64,000 nt of DNA, taken from the NCBI RefSeq assembly GCF_024181385.1, contig NZ_CP051305.1:2790001-2854000 (forward strand), in the 5' to 3' direction. The notes beneath the pieces are model-generated. The model searched no databases. It worked only from the letters and a program-made list of their open reading frames with translations, and had not been told where the DNA came from. This document shows positions 27,253-34,511 of the stretch, one piece after another. The first letter of the stretch is position 1, and each line of letters starts with the position of its first letter. The stretch is from Treponema sp. OMZ 798 (GTDB taxonomy: Bacteria > Spirochaetota > Spirochaetia > Treponematales > Treponemataceae). Made by a program: the position numbers and the translations under genes.

Positions 27253-27759
27253 ATGGGAATAAGAGCAAATTATCAATTTTTAAGTGACGAAAACTTAAAA
27301 GAACTCAAATCTTTTAATGCAGAAGAAGATGAAATCTTTGAGACTGCAGAAGATTGGAATGAAAATGCAGAGATATTACTCGATATAGATAAGATGTGGG
27401 ATGCACTTCATTTTCTGCTTACCGGAGTGGATAGCGGCAAGCCGATAGAAAATGACCCTCTTAGTGAAGCGGTCGTTGGTGTATCTTCTCTTGATGATGT
27501 AGAAGAGTTTATAGCTTATACAGAAAAAACCAGAATTGCTGATATTGTTTCAGCTCTCGATAATTTTGATATAGAAAAAGCTTTAGAAAAATTCAGTATG
27601 AAAGAATGCAAAAAAGCGGATTTATATCCGAACATCTGGGGCTATGAAGAAGAGGCTGATGAAATAAAAGAGGAATTAATCGACTGCTTTCAAAATATGA
27701 AAAAGTTTTATAAGCAAGTGCTCGAAGTTAACGGCAATGTATTAGTTACTATTTATTAA
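27253..27759 (+). CDS. DUF1877 (YfbM-like) protein
   Basis: A 168-residue soluble acidic protein. The N-terminus MGIRANYQFLSDENLKEL and the middle IDKMWDALHFLLTG are characteristic of the DUF1877/YfbM family, which is common in mobile and contact-dependent gene sets; no enzymatic role is established. GGAGG lies eight bases upstream of the ATG. It is the first gene of the accessory island and carries the first copy of the repeated promoter-leader module. Confidence 0.85.
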   Translation: MGIRANYQFLSDENLKELKSFNAEEDEIFETAEDWNENAEILLDIDKMWDALHFLLTGVDSGKPIENDPLSEAVVGVSSLDDVEEFIAYTEKTRIADIVSALDNFDIEKALEKFSMKECKKADLYPNIWGYEEEADEIKEELIDCFQNMKKFYKQVLEVNGNVLVTIY

Positions 27760-27828
27760 CCGGATTTGAAATTTTAGAGAATATTGGAAAAGATATTAAC
27801 TAAATTATAATTTGCGGAGGCTAAAGAG

Positions 27829-28509
27829 GTGCAGAAAAATAATAGAAAAATAGCGTTGATTGCTATCTTGTTATTTACTATCATTCCTGTTTTTATTGTC
27901 GGAATCGCTTTTACAGTGTTGGCAGTAAAAACAAATAGAATCCAAGATGACTATGCTGTTGCTATAAATAATGAAAAGTATCAGACTCCGGTTTTAGTTG
28001 AGGGCCTAGAGGTTATAAATCAGGATGTTTCTTGCGGATATGCTGTAATTGAAATGTTTTCTGCATGGAACGGCGGAAAACTTACGGAAGAAGATCTTTA
28101 TAAAAAATATGGAAAAGTCGTGACTTCCACAGGGAAAGCTTTTTGTGATGAGTTTAACCGGCAGTTCCCCGAATTTCAGACAACAATGTACAAATATCTT
28201 ACTAATAGCGAGTTGATTTACAAAGTATATGACTGTTTAGCAGATGGTGTTTCTGTCCCATTTGAATGGGCAGCAAAGCACAATGAAGAATGGACATTAC
28301 ATTATTCGCTGGTAGTTGGAATGGATATAAGAAATGACAGCGTTATAATTGTCAATCCATACGGATATATTGAAACAGTTTCCTTAAATGAATTTGTAAA
28401 TAGGACAAGTTTTAATTCATTTGAAAACATGCCTTTGTTTTATAAATTTGGATTTGCATTCGGTATTTTTGAAAAGAACACAGTTTTTATTCCAACAAGG
28501 GTACAATAA
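27829..28509 (+). CDS. membrane-anchored C39-like cysteine peptidase
   Basis: A 226-residue protein starting with GTG at 27829 behind GCGGAGG and AAAGAG. One membrane helix spans about 8-33. The outer part resembles peptidase_C39-like domains: Cys69 in NQDVSCGYAVIEMF, His158 in WTLHYSLVVGMD and Asn176 in IVNPYG would form a papain-like catalytic triad. There is no ABC transporter domain, so it is not a bacteriocin exporter; stand-alone relatives may act as toxins or cell-wall peptidases. A weak promoter (TTGGAA, 16 bases, TATAAT) precedes it. Confidence 0.7.
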   Translation: MQKNNRKIALIAILLFTIIPVFIVGIAFTVLAVKTNRIQDDYAVAINNEKYQTPVLVEGLEVINQDVSCGYAVIEMFSAWNGGKLTEEDLYKKYGKVVTSTGKAFCDEFNRQFPEFQTTMYKYLTNSELIYKVYDCLADGVSVPFEWAAKHNEEWTLHYSLVVGMDIRNDSVIIVNPYGYIETVSLNEFVNRTSFNSFENMPLFYKFGFAFGIFEKNTVFIPTRVQ

Positions 28510-28543
28510 ATCCCGTTTGCCGAAGTAAAACAATTAAATAAGA
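28506..28543 (+). repeat. intergenic repeat module T, copy 1 (partial)
   Basis: Starts within the end of the C39-like gene and carries AAATCCC-GTTTGCCGAAGT and AAAACAATTAAATAA, shared with 31467-31552 and 33195-33280. Its right half lacks the hairpin found in the other copies. Confidence 0.65.
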
Positions 28544-28569
28544 TTGCTATGTAACAAGTACTAAAATAC

Positions 28570-28598
28570 TTGAAACGGCTCATTAAAAATGATAAAAT
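28570..28598 (+). promoter_or_regulatory. promoter of the AAA/DUF4143 ATPase gene
   Basis: TTGAAA (28570-28575), 17-base spacer, TAAAAT (28593-28598). It gives a leader of about 50 bases. Confidence 0.6.
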
Positions 28599-28657
28599 AT
28601 ATACGAATAAAAACTGTGGTATGCCACGTAAAATATTTTATATGGACTGGTGATAGT

Positions 28658-29950
28658 ATGATTATAAAAAGAAAACAATATCTGGATCAACTTATTAAGA
28701 AAAAGGATAATGGAAGAATTAAGATAATTACAGGGATACGGCGATGCGGCAAATCATATTTGTTGTTTGAGCTATACAAAAATTATTTATTGAAAAACGG
28801 CATATCTAAAAAACAAATTATTGAAATGGCACTTGATGATATTGAAAACATTCAGTATAGAGATCCATTTAAGCTCAATGACTATATCAAGAGTAAAATC
28901 GATAATAATAAACAGTATTATATTTTTATTGACGAGATACAATTTTCAAAATCGGTAAAAAATCCGCATATCGATGACGAAGAAGAAAAAATTACTTTTG
29001 TTGATACATTACTTTCTCTGATGAAACGGAAAAATCTTGATATATATGTTACCGGCAGTAATTCAAAAATGCTTTCTAAAGATATTCTAACACAATTTAG
29101 AGATAGGGGAGATGAAATTCATATGTATCCTTTATCCTTTGCTGAAATGAGCAGCTGTTATGAAAATAAAGATAAAGCGTGGGAAGATTATGTACTCTGT
29201 GGCGGGATGCCGTTTATACTTGAACTTGAAACATTTGAAGAAAAAAGCAACTATTTAAAAAACCTATTTGAAGAAACCTATATTAAAGATATTATCGAAC
29301 GAAATCAGATAAAAAATAGCGAAGAAATCGTAGAAGTTTTACTTGATTTTGTATCTTCAGCAGTAGGCTCCCTTACAAATCCCCTTAAATTATCAAATAG
29401 ATTTGCTTCTGAAAAGAAGATGAATATATCTAATAATACCATTTCAAAATATTTATCTTATTTTGAAGAAGCATATATTTTGTATGCTGCTAAGCGATAT
29501 GATATTAAGGGAGCAAAATACTTTTCTACGCCGCTTAAATACTATTTTGCTGATATTGGATTGAGAAATGCCAGACTCAATTTTAGGCAAGTTGAGAAAA
29601 CACACATTATGGAAAATATCATTTATAATGATTTATTACGGCGAGGATTTAATGTAGATGTGGGAGTAGTGGAATATTTTCCAAATGTAAATGGAAAAAC
29701 AACAAGAGTACAGTTAGAAGTTGATTTTGTTATCAACCGAGGAAATCTTAGATGTTATATTCAATCAGCCTTTGCTATCAATAGTGAGGAGAAAAAAGAA
29801 CAAGAAAGAAACTCTCTAAAAAGAATTGATGACTCCTTTAAAAAAATAATCATTGTTAAAGATAATATAGTGCCGAGATACGATGAATATGGAATTTACT
29901 ACATCGGAATTAGGGACTTTTTATTGATGGAAGATTTTCTTAAAGCATAG
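28658..29950 (+). CDS. AAA-family ATPase with C-terminal DUF4143
   Basis: A 430-residue P-loop ATPase of the AAA_14/DUF4143 type. Walker A is ITGIRRCGKS (residues 24-33) and Walker B is YYIFIDEIQ. The C-terminal DUF4143 part includes NTISKYLSYFEEAYILYAAKRYDIKG and PLKYYFADIGLRNARLNFRQ. These proteins are widespread in multi-copy families in host-associated bacteria; their role is unknown. The frame opens at 28589, but the ATG at 28658, after GGTGAT, begins where the family usually does. A degraded second copy lies at 33403-34101. Confidence 0.88.
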   Translation: MIIKRKQYLDQLIKKKDNGRIKIITGIRRCGKSYLLFELYKNYLLKNGISKKQIIEMALDDIENIQYRDPFKLNDYIKSKIDNNKQYYIFIDEIQFSKSVKNPHIDDEEEKITFVDTLLSLMKRKNLDIYVTGSNSKMLSKDILTQFRDRGDEIHMYPLSFAEMSSCYENKDKAWEDYVLCGGMPFILELETFEEKSNYLKNLFEETYIKDIIERNQIKNSEEIVEVLLDFVSSAVGSLTNPLKLSNRFASEKKMNISNNTISKYLSYFEEAYILYAAKRYDIKGAKYFSTPLKYYFADIGLRNARLNFRQVEKTHIMENIIYNDLLRRGFNVDVGVVEYFPNVNGKTTRVQLEVDFVINRGNLRCYIQSAFAINSEEKKEQERNSLKRIDDSFKKIIIVKDNIVPRYDEYGIYYIGIRDFLLMEDFLKA

Positions 29951-29989
29951 TTGGAAACACAGTTTCGGATACCGATGATATTAACTTGA

Positions 29990-30067
29990 TTAACTGACAG
30001 AATATTGAAAAAGTGATATAATGGATTGGACGAAAAATTGACAAAGTAGAAGTTGACAAGGAGCAGC
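29990..30067 (+). repeat. promoter-leader module, copy B
   Basis: CTGACA, 17-base spacer, TATAAT, then a leader with AAATTGACAAA and GTAGAAGTTGACAAGGAGC running into the SRPBCC start. It is over 80 percent identical by eye to copy C at 30972-31052. Confidence 0.75.
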
Positions 30068-30511
30068 ATGAAAACAAAAACGCTATATAGACAAAGCGTC
30101 TTCCCATGTGAAATTGATAGAGTGTATTCACTTTTGAAAAATCTTTCTACTTTGCAATGTATCGCAATACCTTATGCAACATTTGAACCGCAAACCAAAA
30201 GTGATGATATAGAGTGGTATCCTGGGCAGACAATAACATTCAGATTCAAAATATTTGGCATAATTCCTTATGGGATTCATACTATTAATGTTATTGAGTT
30301 TTCTAAAGAGGGGATATATACAAACGAAAGCAATACACACGTTCCTATGTGGAATCATCGAATTCAATTGATAGACAACAAGGATGGCACTACTACATAT
30401 AGTGATGAAGTTGAGATTGGTGCAGGATGGAAGACGATTTTTGTATGGATGTGGGCAAAATGCTTCTATGCGCATAGACAGAAAAAATGGATTCGGCTGT
30501 TGGAAAGATAA
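30068..30511 (+). CDS. SRPBCC (START/Bet v1-like) ligand-binding protein
   Basis: A 147-residue protein with the helix-grip pattern of the SRPBCC superfamily: KTLYRQSVFPCEIDRVYSLL, a beta sheet with FRFKIFGIIPYGIHTINVIEF, and WNHRIQLIDNKDGTTTYSDEVEI before the long C-terminal helix. Such proteins bind hydrophobic ligands; no substrate can be proposed. AAGGAGC directly precedes the ATG at 30068, which belongs to module copy B. The end overlaps the start of the Fic remnant by 25 bases. Confidence 0.75.
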   Translation: MKTKTLYRQSVFPCEIDRVYSLLKNLSTLQCIAIPYATFEPQTKSDDIEWYPGQTITFRFKIFGIIPYGIHTINVIEFSKEGIYTNESNTHVPMWNHRIQLIDNKDGTTTYSDEVEIGAGWKTIFVWMWAKCFYAHRQKKWIRLLER

Positions 30512-30951
30512 CTCCCGGTTTTAATTTTAGTAATGAAACATTTGCAGAAAATTCTTGGTATTTTAGAAATGCTTTAGTTAGAGCAAATTATAATGATTTG
30601 CAGAACGGTATCCATGCAACAACTGAGTTCTTGGAATTGTTTTTTGAAAATCTTTTGATGGATGCCGAACATGAGCTGAAAAACAGATATATGCATATTG
30701 AATATGACGGCAAAAGCGCTGATCAAAGTGCAAATGTAAATATTTCAAAGTGCAAAAATTGCACTTTAGAAGAATTAGCTATTATGAAAGAGCTGATAAG
30801 AAATCCGAGTATTACACAAAAAGAATTGGCTCGTATTATTGGAAAATCAGAAAGAACCATTAAGACAAGAACCATAGAAATGCAAGAAAAGGGCTTAATT
30901 GCTCGAGAAAATGGGAAACGAAACGGTAGGTGGAAAGTATTCATAGAATAG
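30487..30951 (+). pseudogene. C-terminal remnant of a Fic-family protein
   Basis: The open frame starts inside the SRPBCC gene, but its recognisable sequence begins only at about 30535 (ENSWYFRNALVRANY). It continues with GIHATTEFLELFFENLLM and NRYMHI, the typical end of the catalytic half of Fic AMP-transferases. A C-terminal winged helix follows (NPSITQKELARIIGKSERTIKTR). The Fic motif HPFxxGNGR and everything before it are missing, so AMPylation is impossible. The junction looks like a deletion that joined a Fic tail to the SRPBCC gene. Confidence 0.7.
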
Positions 30952-30971
30952 TTACAAGAACAAATATTCAA

Positions 30972-31052
30972 CTTGATTAACTGACAGAATATGGGAAAAG
31001 TGATATAATGGGGTGGATGAGAAATTGACAAAATAGAAGTTGTTGAGGTGAT
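30972..31052 (+). repeat. promoter-leader module, copy C
   Basis: CTGACA, 17-base spacer, TATAAT, then AAATTGACAAAATAGAAGTTG and GAGGTGAT, leading into the VOC gene. The spacing and leader words match copies A and B. Confidence 0.75.
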
Positions 31053-31436
31053 ATGATGCATCATATTGAGATTTATGTAAGTAATTTAGACAAAAGCAAG
31101 GAATTCTATTCTTGGATACTTAGCATTTTAGGCTTTAAGTTGTTTCAGGAATGGGAAGACGGATTTTCTTATAAAAAGGATGGATTTTATATTGTCTTTG
31201 TGCAGGCAAAAGAAAAGTATCTAATTAGGGGATACAATAGATGCAGTATCGGATTAAATCATCTTGCTTTTCGGTGTCATAGCAAGGATGAAATCGATCA
31301 AATTAGGAAGTTGCTTATTCAGAGAAATATAGTTTTGCTATATGATAATAAATATCCAAATGCCGGTGGGAATGAACATTATGCAGTTTATTTTGAGGAT
31401 CCGGATAGAATTAAAATAGAAATTTGTTTGGACTAA
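31053..31436 (+). CDS. VOC-family (glyoxalase/bleomycin resistance-like) protein
   Basis: A 127-residue single vicinal-oxygen-chelate module pair. It opens MHHIEIYVSNLDKSKEFYSWIL with a metal-ligand His, has GLNHLAFRCHSKDEIDQI, and ends HYAVYFEDPDRIKIEIC with the canonical Glu ligand. Substrate is unknown; such genes are frequent cargo in accessory regions. GAGGTGAT precedes the ATG pair at 31053/31056. Confidence 0.85.
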   Translation: MMHHIEIYVSNLDKSKEFYSWILSILGFKLFQEWEDGFSYKKDGFYIVFVQAKEKYLIRGYNRCSIGLNHLAFRCHSKDEIDQIRKLLIQRNIVLLYDNKYPNAGGNEHYAVYFEDPDRIKIEICLD

Positions 31437-31466
31437 CTTAAAAAAATTCAATACTTATAATCATAG

Positions 31467-31552
31467 ATAAATCCCAGTTTGTCGAAGTAAAACAATTAAA
31501 TAAAATTATAGAGAGGAAGTAAAAGCAAATAGCCGATACTTCCTTTTTTGAT
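31467..31552 (+). repeat. intergenic repeat module T, copy 2, with hairpin and T-tract
   Basis: Shares AAATCCC, GTTTG and AACAATTAAATAAAAT with copy 1, and a right half with GGAAGTA (31515-31521), TACTTCC (31537-31543) and TTTTTT with copy 3. The hairpin is an intrinsic terminator, either ending the VOC transcript or acting as an attenuator ahead of the SSB-like gene. Confidence 0.75.
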
Positions 31553-31574
31553 GCTTAAAAACAAGGAGGATACA

Positions 31575-31634
31575 ATGAGAATAAGGAACCGATCTCCCAC
31601 TATATCGGTGGAAATAATCAGAATAAGCAAGTAG
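31575..31634 (+). CDS. 19-residue candidate leader peptide
   Basis: A short frame encoding MRIRNRSPTISVEIIRISK behind a strong AAGGAGG five bases upstream. Its stop ends six bases before a terminator-like hairpin at 31641-31672, followed by the SSB-like gene. It is short and unmatched, so coding is not certain, but ribosome site, frame and hairpin together look like an attenuation leader. A second hairpin (ACCGAT with ATCGGT, about 31587-31609) lies inside the frame. Confidence 0.45.
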   Translation: MRIRNRSPTISVEIIRISK

Positions 31635-31640
31635 TTAGGG

Positions 31641-31672
31641 CGATAGAGAGGAATCCTATCGTCTATTTTTTT
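31641..31672 (+). terminator. terminator/attenuator upstream of the SSB-like gene
   Basis: CGATAG (31641-31646) pairs with CTATCG (31656-31661), followed by a run of seven Ts at 31666-31672. Confidence 0.6.
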
Positions 31673-31697
31673 ACTCAAAATAAGAAAGGATAAGGAA

Positions 31698-31940
31698 ATG
31701 GACAAAGAAAAAATGATTAACATCAATGCCAGTCTTGTGGAAGAACCGGTGTTTAGCTCATTTGAAAAAGATGGCGAAGAGGTAAAGGTGGCAAACTTCA
31801 CTTTGGTGAAGAAGTACGGAGGCGGTAAGGAATACACCAAATGCTCGGTGTATGGCGAAAAAAGTGAGATGGCAAGGAACTTTAAGAAAGGCGATTTTAT
31901 CCATGTGTTCGGCTACTTCAAGGAAAGAGCCAAGGCGTAA
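31698..31940 (+). CDS. short SSB-like single-stranded DNA-binding protein (probably truncated)
   Basis: An 80-residue OB-fold fragment: NINASLVEEPVFSSFEKDGEEVKVANFTLVKK, then YTKCSVYGEKSEMARNFKKGDFIHVFGYFKE. This resembles the small SSB-like proteins of integrative elements. It ends immediately after FKERAKA, before the last OB strand and the tail, so it looks shortened. AAAGGATAAGGAA precedes the ATG. The leader peptide and hairpin upstream may regulate it. Confidence 0.7.
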   Translation: MDKEKMININASLVEEPVFSSFEKDGEEVKVANFTLVKKYGGGKEYTKCSVYGEKSEMARNFKKGDFIHVFGYFKERAKA

Positions 31941-32015
31941 AGCATTTAATGGCAGAATAAAGACGGAATAACAAGTGAAACAAGGTTTGCAAAACTTAAA
32001 TTCGAGAACATTAGA

Positions 32016-32044
32016 TTGAGTTTATTCAATTTATATGGTATAAT
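32016..32044 (+). promoter_or_regulatory. promoter of the XRE regulator gene
   Basis: TTGAGT (32016-32021), 17-base spacer and TATAAT (32039-32044), about 33 bases upstream of the ATG. Confidence 0.6.
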
Positions 32045-32076
32045 TGATAAAGTTTATGCAGATAGTAGAATGAACG

Positions 32077-32307
32077 ATGGCACTTAATTATAAACCGTTA
32101 TGGATACAACTAATAAAAAAGGATCTGATGAAAGTCGATGTCATAAGAATGGCGGGACTCACCACTAATGTTATGGCACAGATGGGAAAGAATAAGCCGA
32201 TTACATTCAAAAACCTTGAGAGAATATGCAAGGCACTTGAATGCACTACGAATGATGTGATTAGTTTTGATGATAATTATGGAAAGGAAGAAGATGAGAG
32301 AAATTAA
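32077..32307 (+). CDS. XRE-family (Cro/C1-type) helix-turn-helix regulator
   Basis: A 76-residue DNA-binding protein consisting of a single helix-turn-helix domain: LIKKDLMKVDVIRMAGLTTNVMAQMGKNKPITFKNLERICKALECTTNDVISF. This is the short YozG-like type often carried by mobile elements. No Shine-Dalgarno sequence is obvious; the leader is about 27 bases. A fragment frame overlaps its end. Confidence 0.85.
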   Translation: MALNYKPLWIQLIKKDLMKVDVIRMAGLTTNVMAQMGKNKPITFKNLERICKALECTTNDVISFDDNYGKEEDERN

Positions 32308-32395
32308 GTTAAAAGATGAAAGTGCAATGAATGTATTTTATGATGAAATTAATATTATAGTTGCTTATTTAAGTAACTATATTGTGATGATATAA
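32294..32395 (+). CDS. short overlapping frame, unknown
   Basis: A 33-residue frame starting at ATG 32294 behind GGAAGAAG, overlapping the XRE gene by 14 bases. It is not recognised. It may be the beginning of a former partner gene, since XRE regulators of this type are often followed by a coupled gene, and everything between here and 32558 is without a coding frame. Confidence 0.3.
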   Translation: MREIKLKDESAMNVFYDEINIIVAYLSNYIVMI

Positions 32396-32558
32396 ATTAG
32401 AAGCTGTCTGATGCATATTTAGTGTTTAGAGAAACGCAGAATGGTTGTGTGAAATATGACGGATACTGAAGAGCAGTAGTTTTAAATAACATGAATCGGC
32501 AAGATATAAGAAAAGAGATTATCTTAAAAATAACTATCTATTTAGAAGGGAGAAACAT

Positions 32559-32954
32559 ATGCAACTGAAAAGAAAAGTGATTAGGAGTGGTCTGCTGAGA
32601 GGCGGCATCTTATTGATTATTATGGGTATCGGCACATATTTTACTTATAAAAGCGGAGATCTTAAGCAATTTCGGATGATGGTTGCAATTACGATTATAT
32701 CGGCTTCAGTATCAGGGTTTTCGGCATTATATGACTATGATGTTTGGAGCGTTAAGAAAAAAATCACTCTTCATACTATAGCTATGCTTTGTACCGTTTA
32801 TCCGGCTTTATTATACAGCGGATGGTTTGATACAAGTAAGATTTCAGGCTACTTTATTGCCTTGGCCTCTTTTGCGGGTGTTGGAATTGTACTTGCTTCT
32901 ATCGGTTATTTGGTAAGTAAATATATATTGAAAAATGTCCCGGAAGAAAAATGA
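32559..32954 (+). CDS. DUF3021-like four-helix membrane protein
   Basis: A 131-residue protein with four hydrophobic helices at about 11-28, 38-56, 70-88 and 98-121, and the segment ASVSGFSALYDYDVWSVKKKITLHT, which resembles DUF3021 proteins. In Firmicutes these are often partners of LytTR regulators, but none is present here. AAGGGAG precedes the ATG at good distance. The assignment is by eye and moderate. Confidence 0.65.
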   Translation: MQLKRKVIRSGLLRGGILLIIMGIGTYFTYKSGDLKQFRMMVAITIISASVSGFSALYDYDVWSVKKKITLHTIAMLCTVYPALLYSGWFDTSKISGYFIALASFAGVGIVLASIGYLVSKYILKNVPEEK

Positions 32955-33029
32955 TTTTGTAATAGAGGCTGAAAAGAGTTTAAACCCATTGATTCAGGAA
33001 GGGGAACTGACCTCGGAATGGTGGATATA

Positions 33030-33194
33030 ATGCCTTATAAATTAATTACAACGGAACATGCATGGCATGAAGGAGAGGAAGATAGGATCTATCGGTATTG
33101 GAGAGATGTTCATGACAGCTTTTTTTCTGAAGAATATAAATCGGTAGGAAAAAATTTCTATGAACAAGCTTCGATGATATGCGAAGTATTTTAG
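33030..33194 (+). pseudogene. C-terminal half of an ASCH-domain protein
   Basis: A 54-residue frame whose sequence (EHAWHEGEEDRIYRYWRDV then HDSFFSEEYKSVGKNF and CEVF) matches the second half of ASCH-domain RNA-binding proteins. The N-terminal half that would carry the fold's beta core is gone. The preceding bases from 32950 hold another unmatched coding scrap. It ends directly at repeat module T copy 3. Confidence 0.55.
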
Positions 33195-33280
33195 ACAAAT
33201 CCCGGTTTGCCGCACTAAAGCAATTAAATAAAATCACTAAAAAGAAGTAAAAGCAAATAGCCGATACTTCCTTTTTTGAT
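33195..33280 (+). repeat. intergenic repeat module T, copy 3, with hairpin and T-tract
   Basis: Starts at the ASCH remnant stop and carries AAATCCCGGTTTGCCG, CAATTAAATAAAAT, GAAGTA (33244-33249), TACTTC (33265-33270) and TTTTTT (33272-33277). About 35 bases at its right end are identical to copy 2. Confidence 0.75.
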
Positions 33281-33321
33281 TCCGAAGAAATGTATATATA
33301 CACATAAAAATGGAATGAATA

Positions 33322-33350
33322 TTGAAATCGGCAGTAATTTGTGATAGAAT
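33322..33350 (+). promoter_or_regulatory. promoter upstream of the broken DUF4143 gene
   Basis: TTGAAA (33322-33327), 17-base spacer and TAGAAT (33345-33350). It is left facing a truncated gene. Confidence 0.55.
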
Positions 33351-33402
33351 ATCGTTAATAAAAAGTGTGCAAATGAACAAAAATAAAGAGTGAAAGGGAT
33401 AA

Positions 33403-34101
33403 AGAGAATCACCTAAAAAATATTTTTACAAATGTATATCTAAAAGATGTGATTGAAAGAAACAAGATTCAAAGTGCGGATGAGCTTGGAGTTTTGGTTG
33501 ACTTGCTTGCCTCTGTAATCGGTGCTTCAACCAATCCTACGAAAATTGCCAATACCTTTGCAAGTGGGCATCAAATGATTTATACCAATAAGACGATTTC
33601 CAACCATATTGAACATTTAGCGGATGCCTTTTTGATTTCCAAGGCGAGCCGGTATGATATTAAGGGACGGAAGTATATTGGAGCAAATATGAAATATTAC
33701 TTTACGGATTTAGGACTTCGAAACGCTCGTTTTAATTTCAGACAGCAGCAGCCTACTCATATCATGGAGAATATTGTCTATAATGAGTTATTGATTCGCA
33801 GCTATAATGCGGATGCCGGAACGGTCTATATGACAAAGAGGGCAAGCGTATCCGCAAGCAGCTGGAGGTTGACTTTGCGGCAAATCAGGGGAACCGGCGA
33901 TATTATATTCAAGTTGCATTTGACATCAATTCGGAAGCTAAACAAAATCAAGAGTTTTATTCACTGCATAACATTCCCGATTCTTTTAAGAAGATTATCA
34001 TTATAAGCGGCCGCAAGAAACCGTGGAGAAATGAAGATGGTTTTGTCATTATGGATATGAAAGATTTCCTACTCAATACGGATATTTTGGATATTGCGTA
34101 G
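33403..34101 (+). pseudogene. degraded second copy of the AAA/DUF4143 ATPase
   Basis: Only the C-terminal DUF4143 half remains: HLKNIFTNVYLKDVIERNK at the start, then NTKI-type and RYDIKGRKYIGANMKYYFTDLGLRNARFNFRQ. The Walker A and B domain is missing. Near 33822-33830 the frame shifts by one; the continuation reads GLYDKEGKRIRKQLEVD and runs to the TAG at 34099-34101. It aligns with the intact ATPase at 28658-29950 but is diverged, so it is an older paralogue and not a recent duplication. Confidence 0.8.
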
Positions 34102-34130
34102 ATGAGAAGTTGTCGTCACTGCCTATACAC

Positions 34131-34159
34131 TTAACAATCTCCTAAAAACATAGTATAAT
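34131..34159 (+). promoter_or_regulatory. sigma-70-like promoter of the 34239 gene
   Basis: TTAACA (34131-34136), 17-base spacer, TATAAT (34154-34159). The predicted leader is about 73 bases. Confidence 0.65.
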
Positions 34160-34238
34160 TAGGCGAAAGGAAATATTTGGATAGGCAGCAACCGTAGAAG
34201 CCGCTAAAATTTTTTGTAGGTTTTTCCGATAAAAGAGT

Positions 34239-34463
34239 ATGAATTCAACCGGTTTTTTTTATGTGGTAAAAAATGTTGTCCTTTCTCCCATAGTAATTGG
34301 TGTTACTATCGTTTGCGGCCTACTTTTAAGCTTTATTTTTTATGTAATGAGCTATAAGAAAAAGCCTAGGCACTTTGTCACAAAAAAGAAAACTCCCAAG
34401 CCTGAAAAAGAAAAAACTCCTCCCCCCGAAGAAGAGTCTGAAGCCGAAGAAGATGAAGAGTAA
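34239..34463 (+). CDS. small single-pass membrane protein with charged tail
   Basis: A 74-residue protein with one membrane helix at about 12-37 (VVLSPIVIGVTIVCGLLLSFIFYV), then a Lys/Pro-rich stretch and an almost purely acidic C-terminus. It is not recognised. It has a good promoter and a weak AAAGAG ribosome site, so it is probably expressed. It marks the return to core genome after the island. Confidence 0.6.
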   Translation: MNSTGFFYVVKNVVLSPIVIGVTIVCGLLLSFIFYVMSYKKKPRHFVTKKKTPKPEKEKTPPPEEESEAEEDEE

Positions 34464-34511
34464 AGAGTCCGTCCATTTGTATCGTTTTAAACTTTTTCCT
34501 GCCGTACTAAG

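Noticed and set aside
27171..34101. Integron cassette array with attC sites
   Set aside because: No integrase gene is present, and I could not find paired GTTRRRY/RYYYAAC core sites at the gene ends; only the repeated promoter and hairpin modules are supported.
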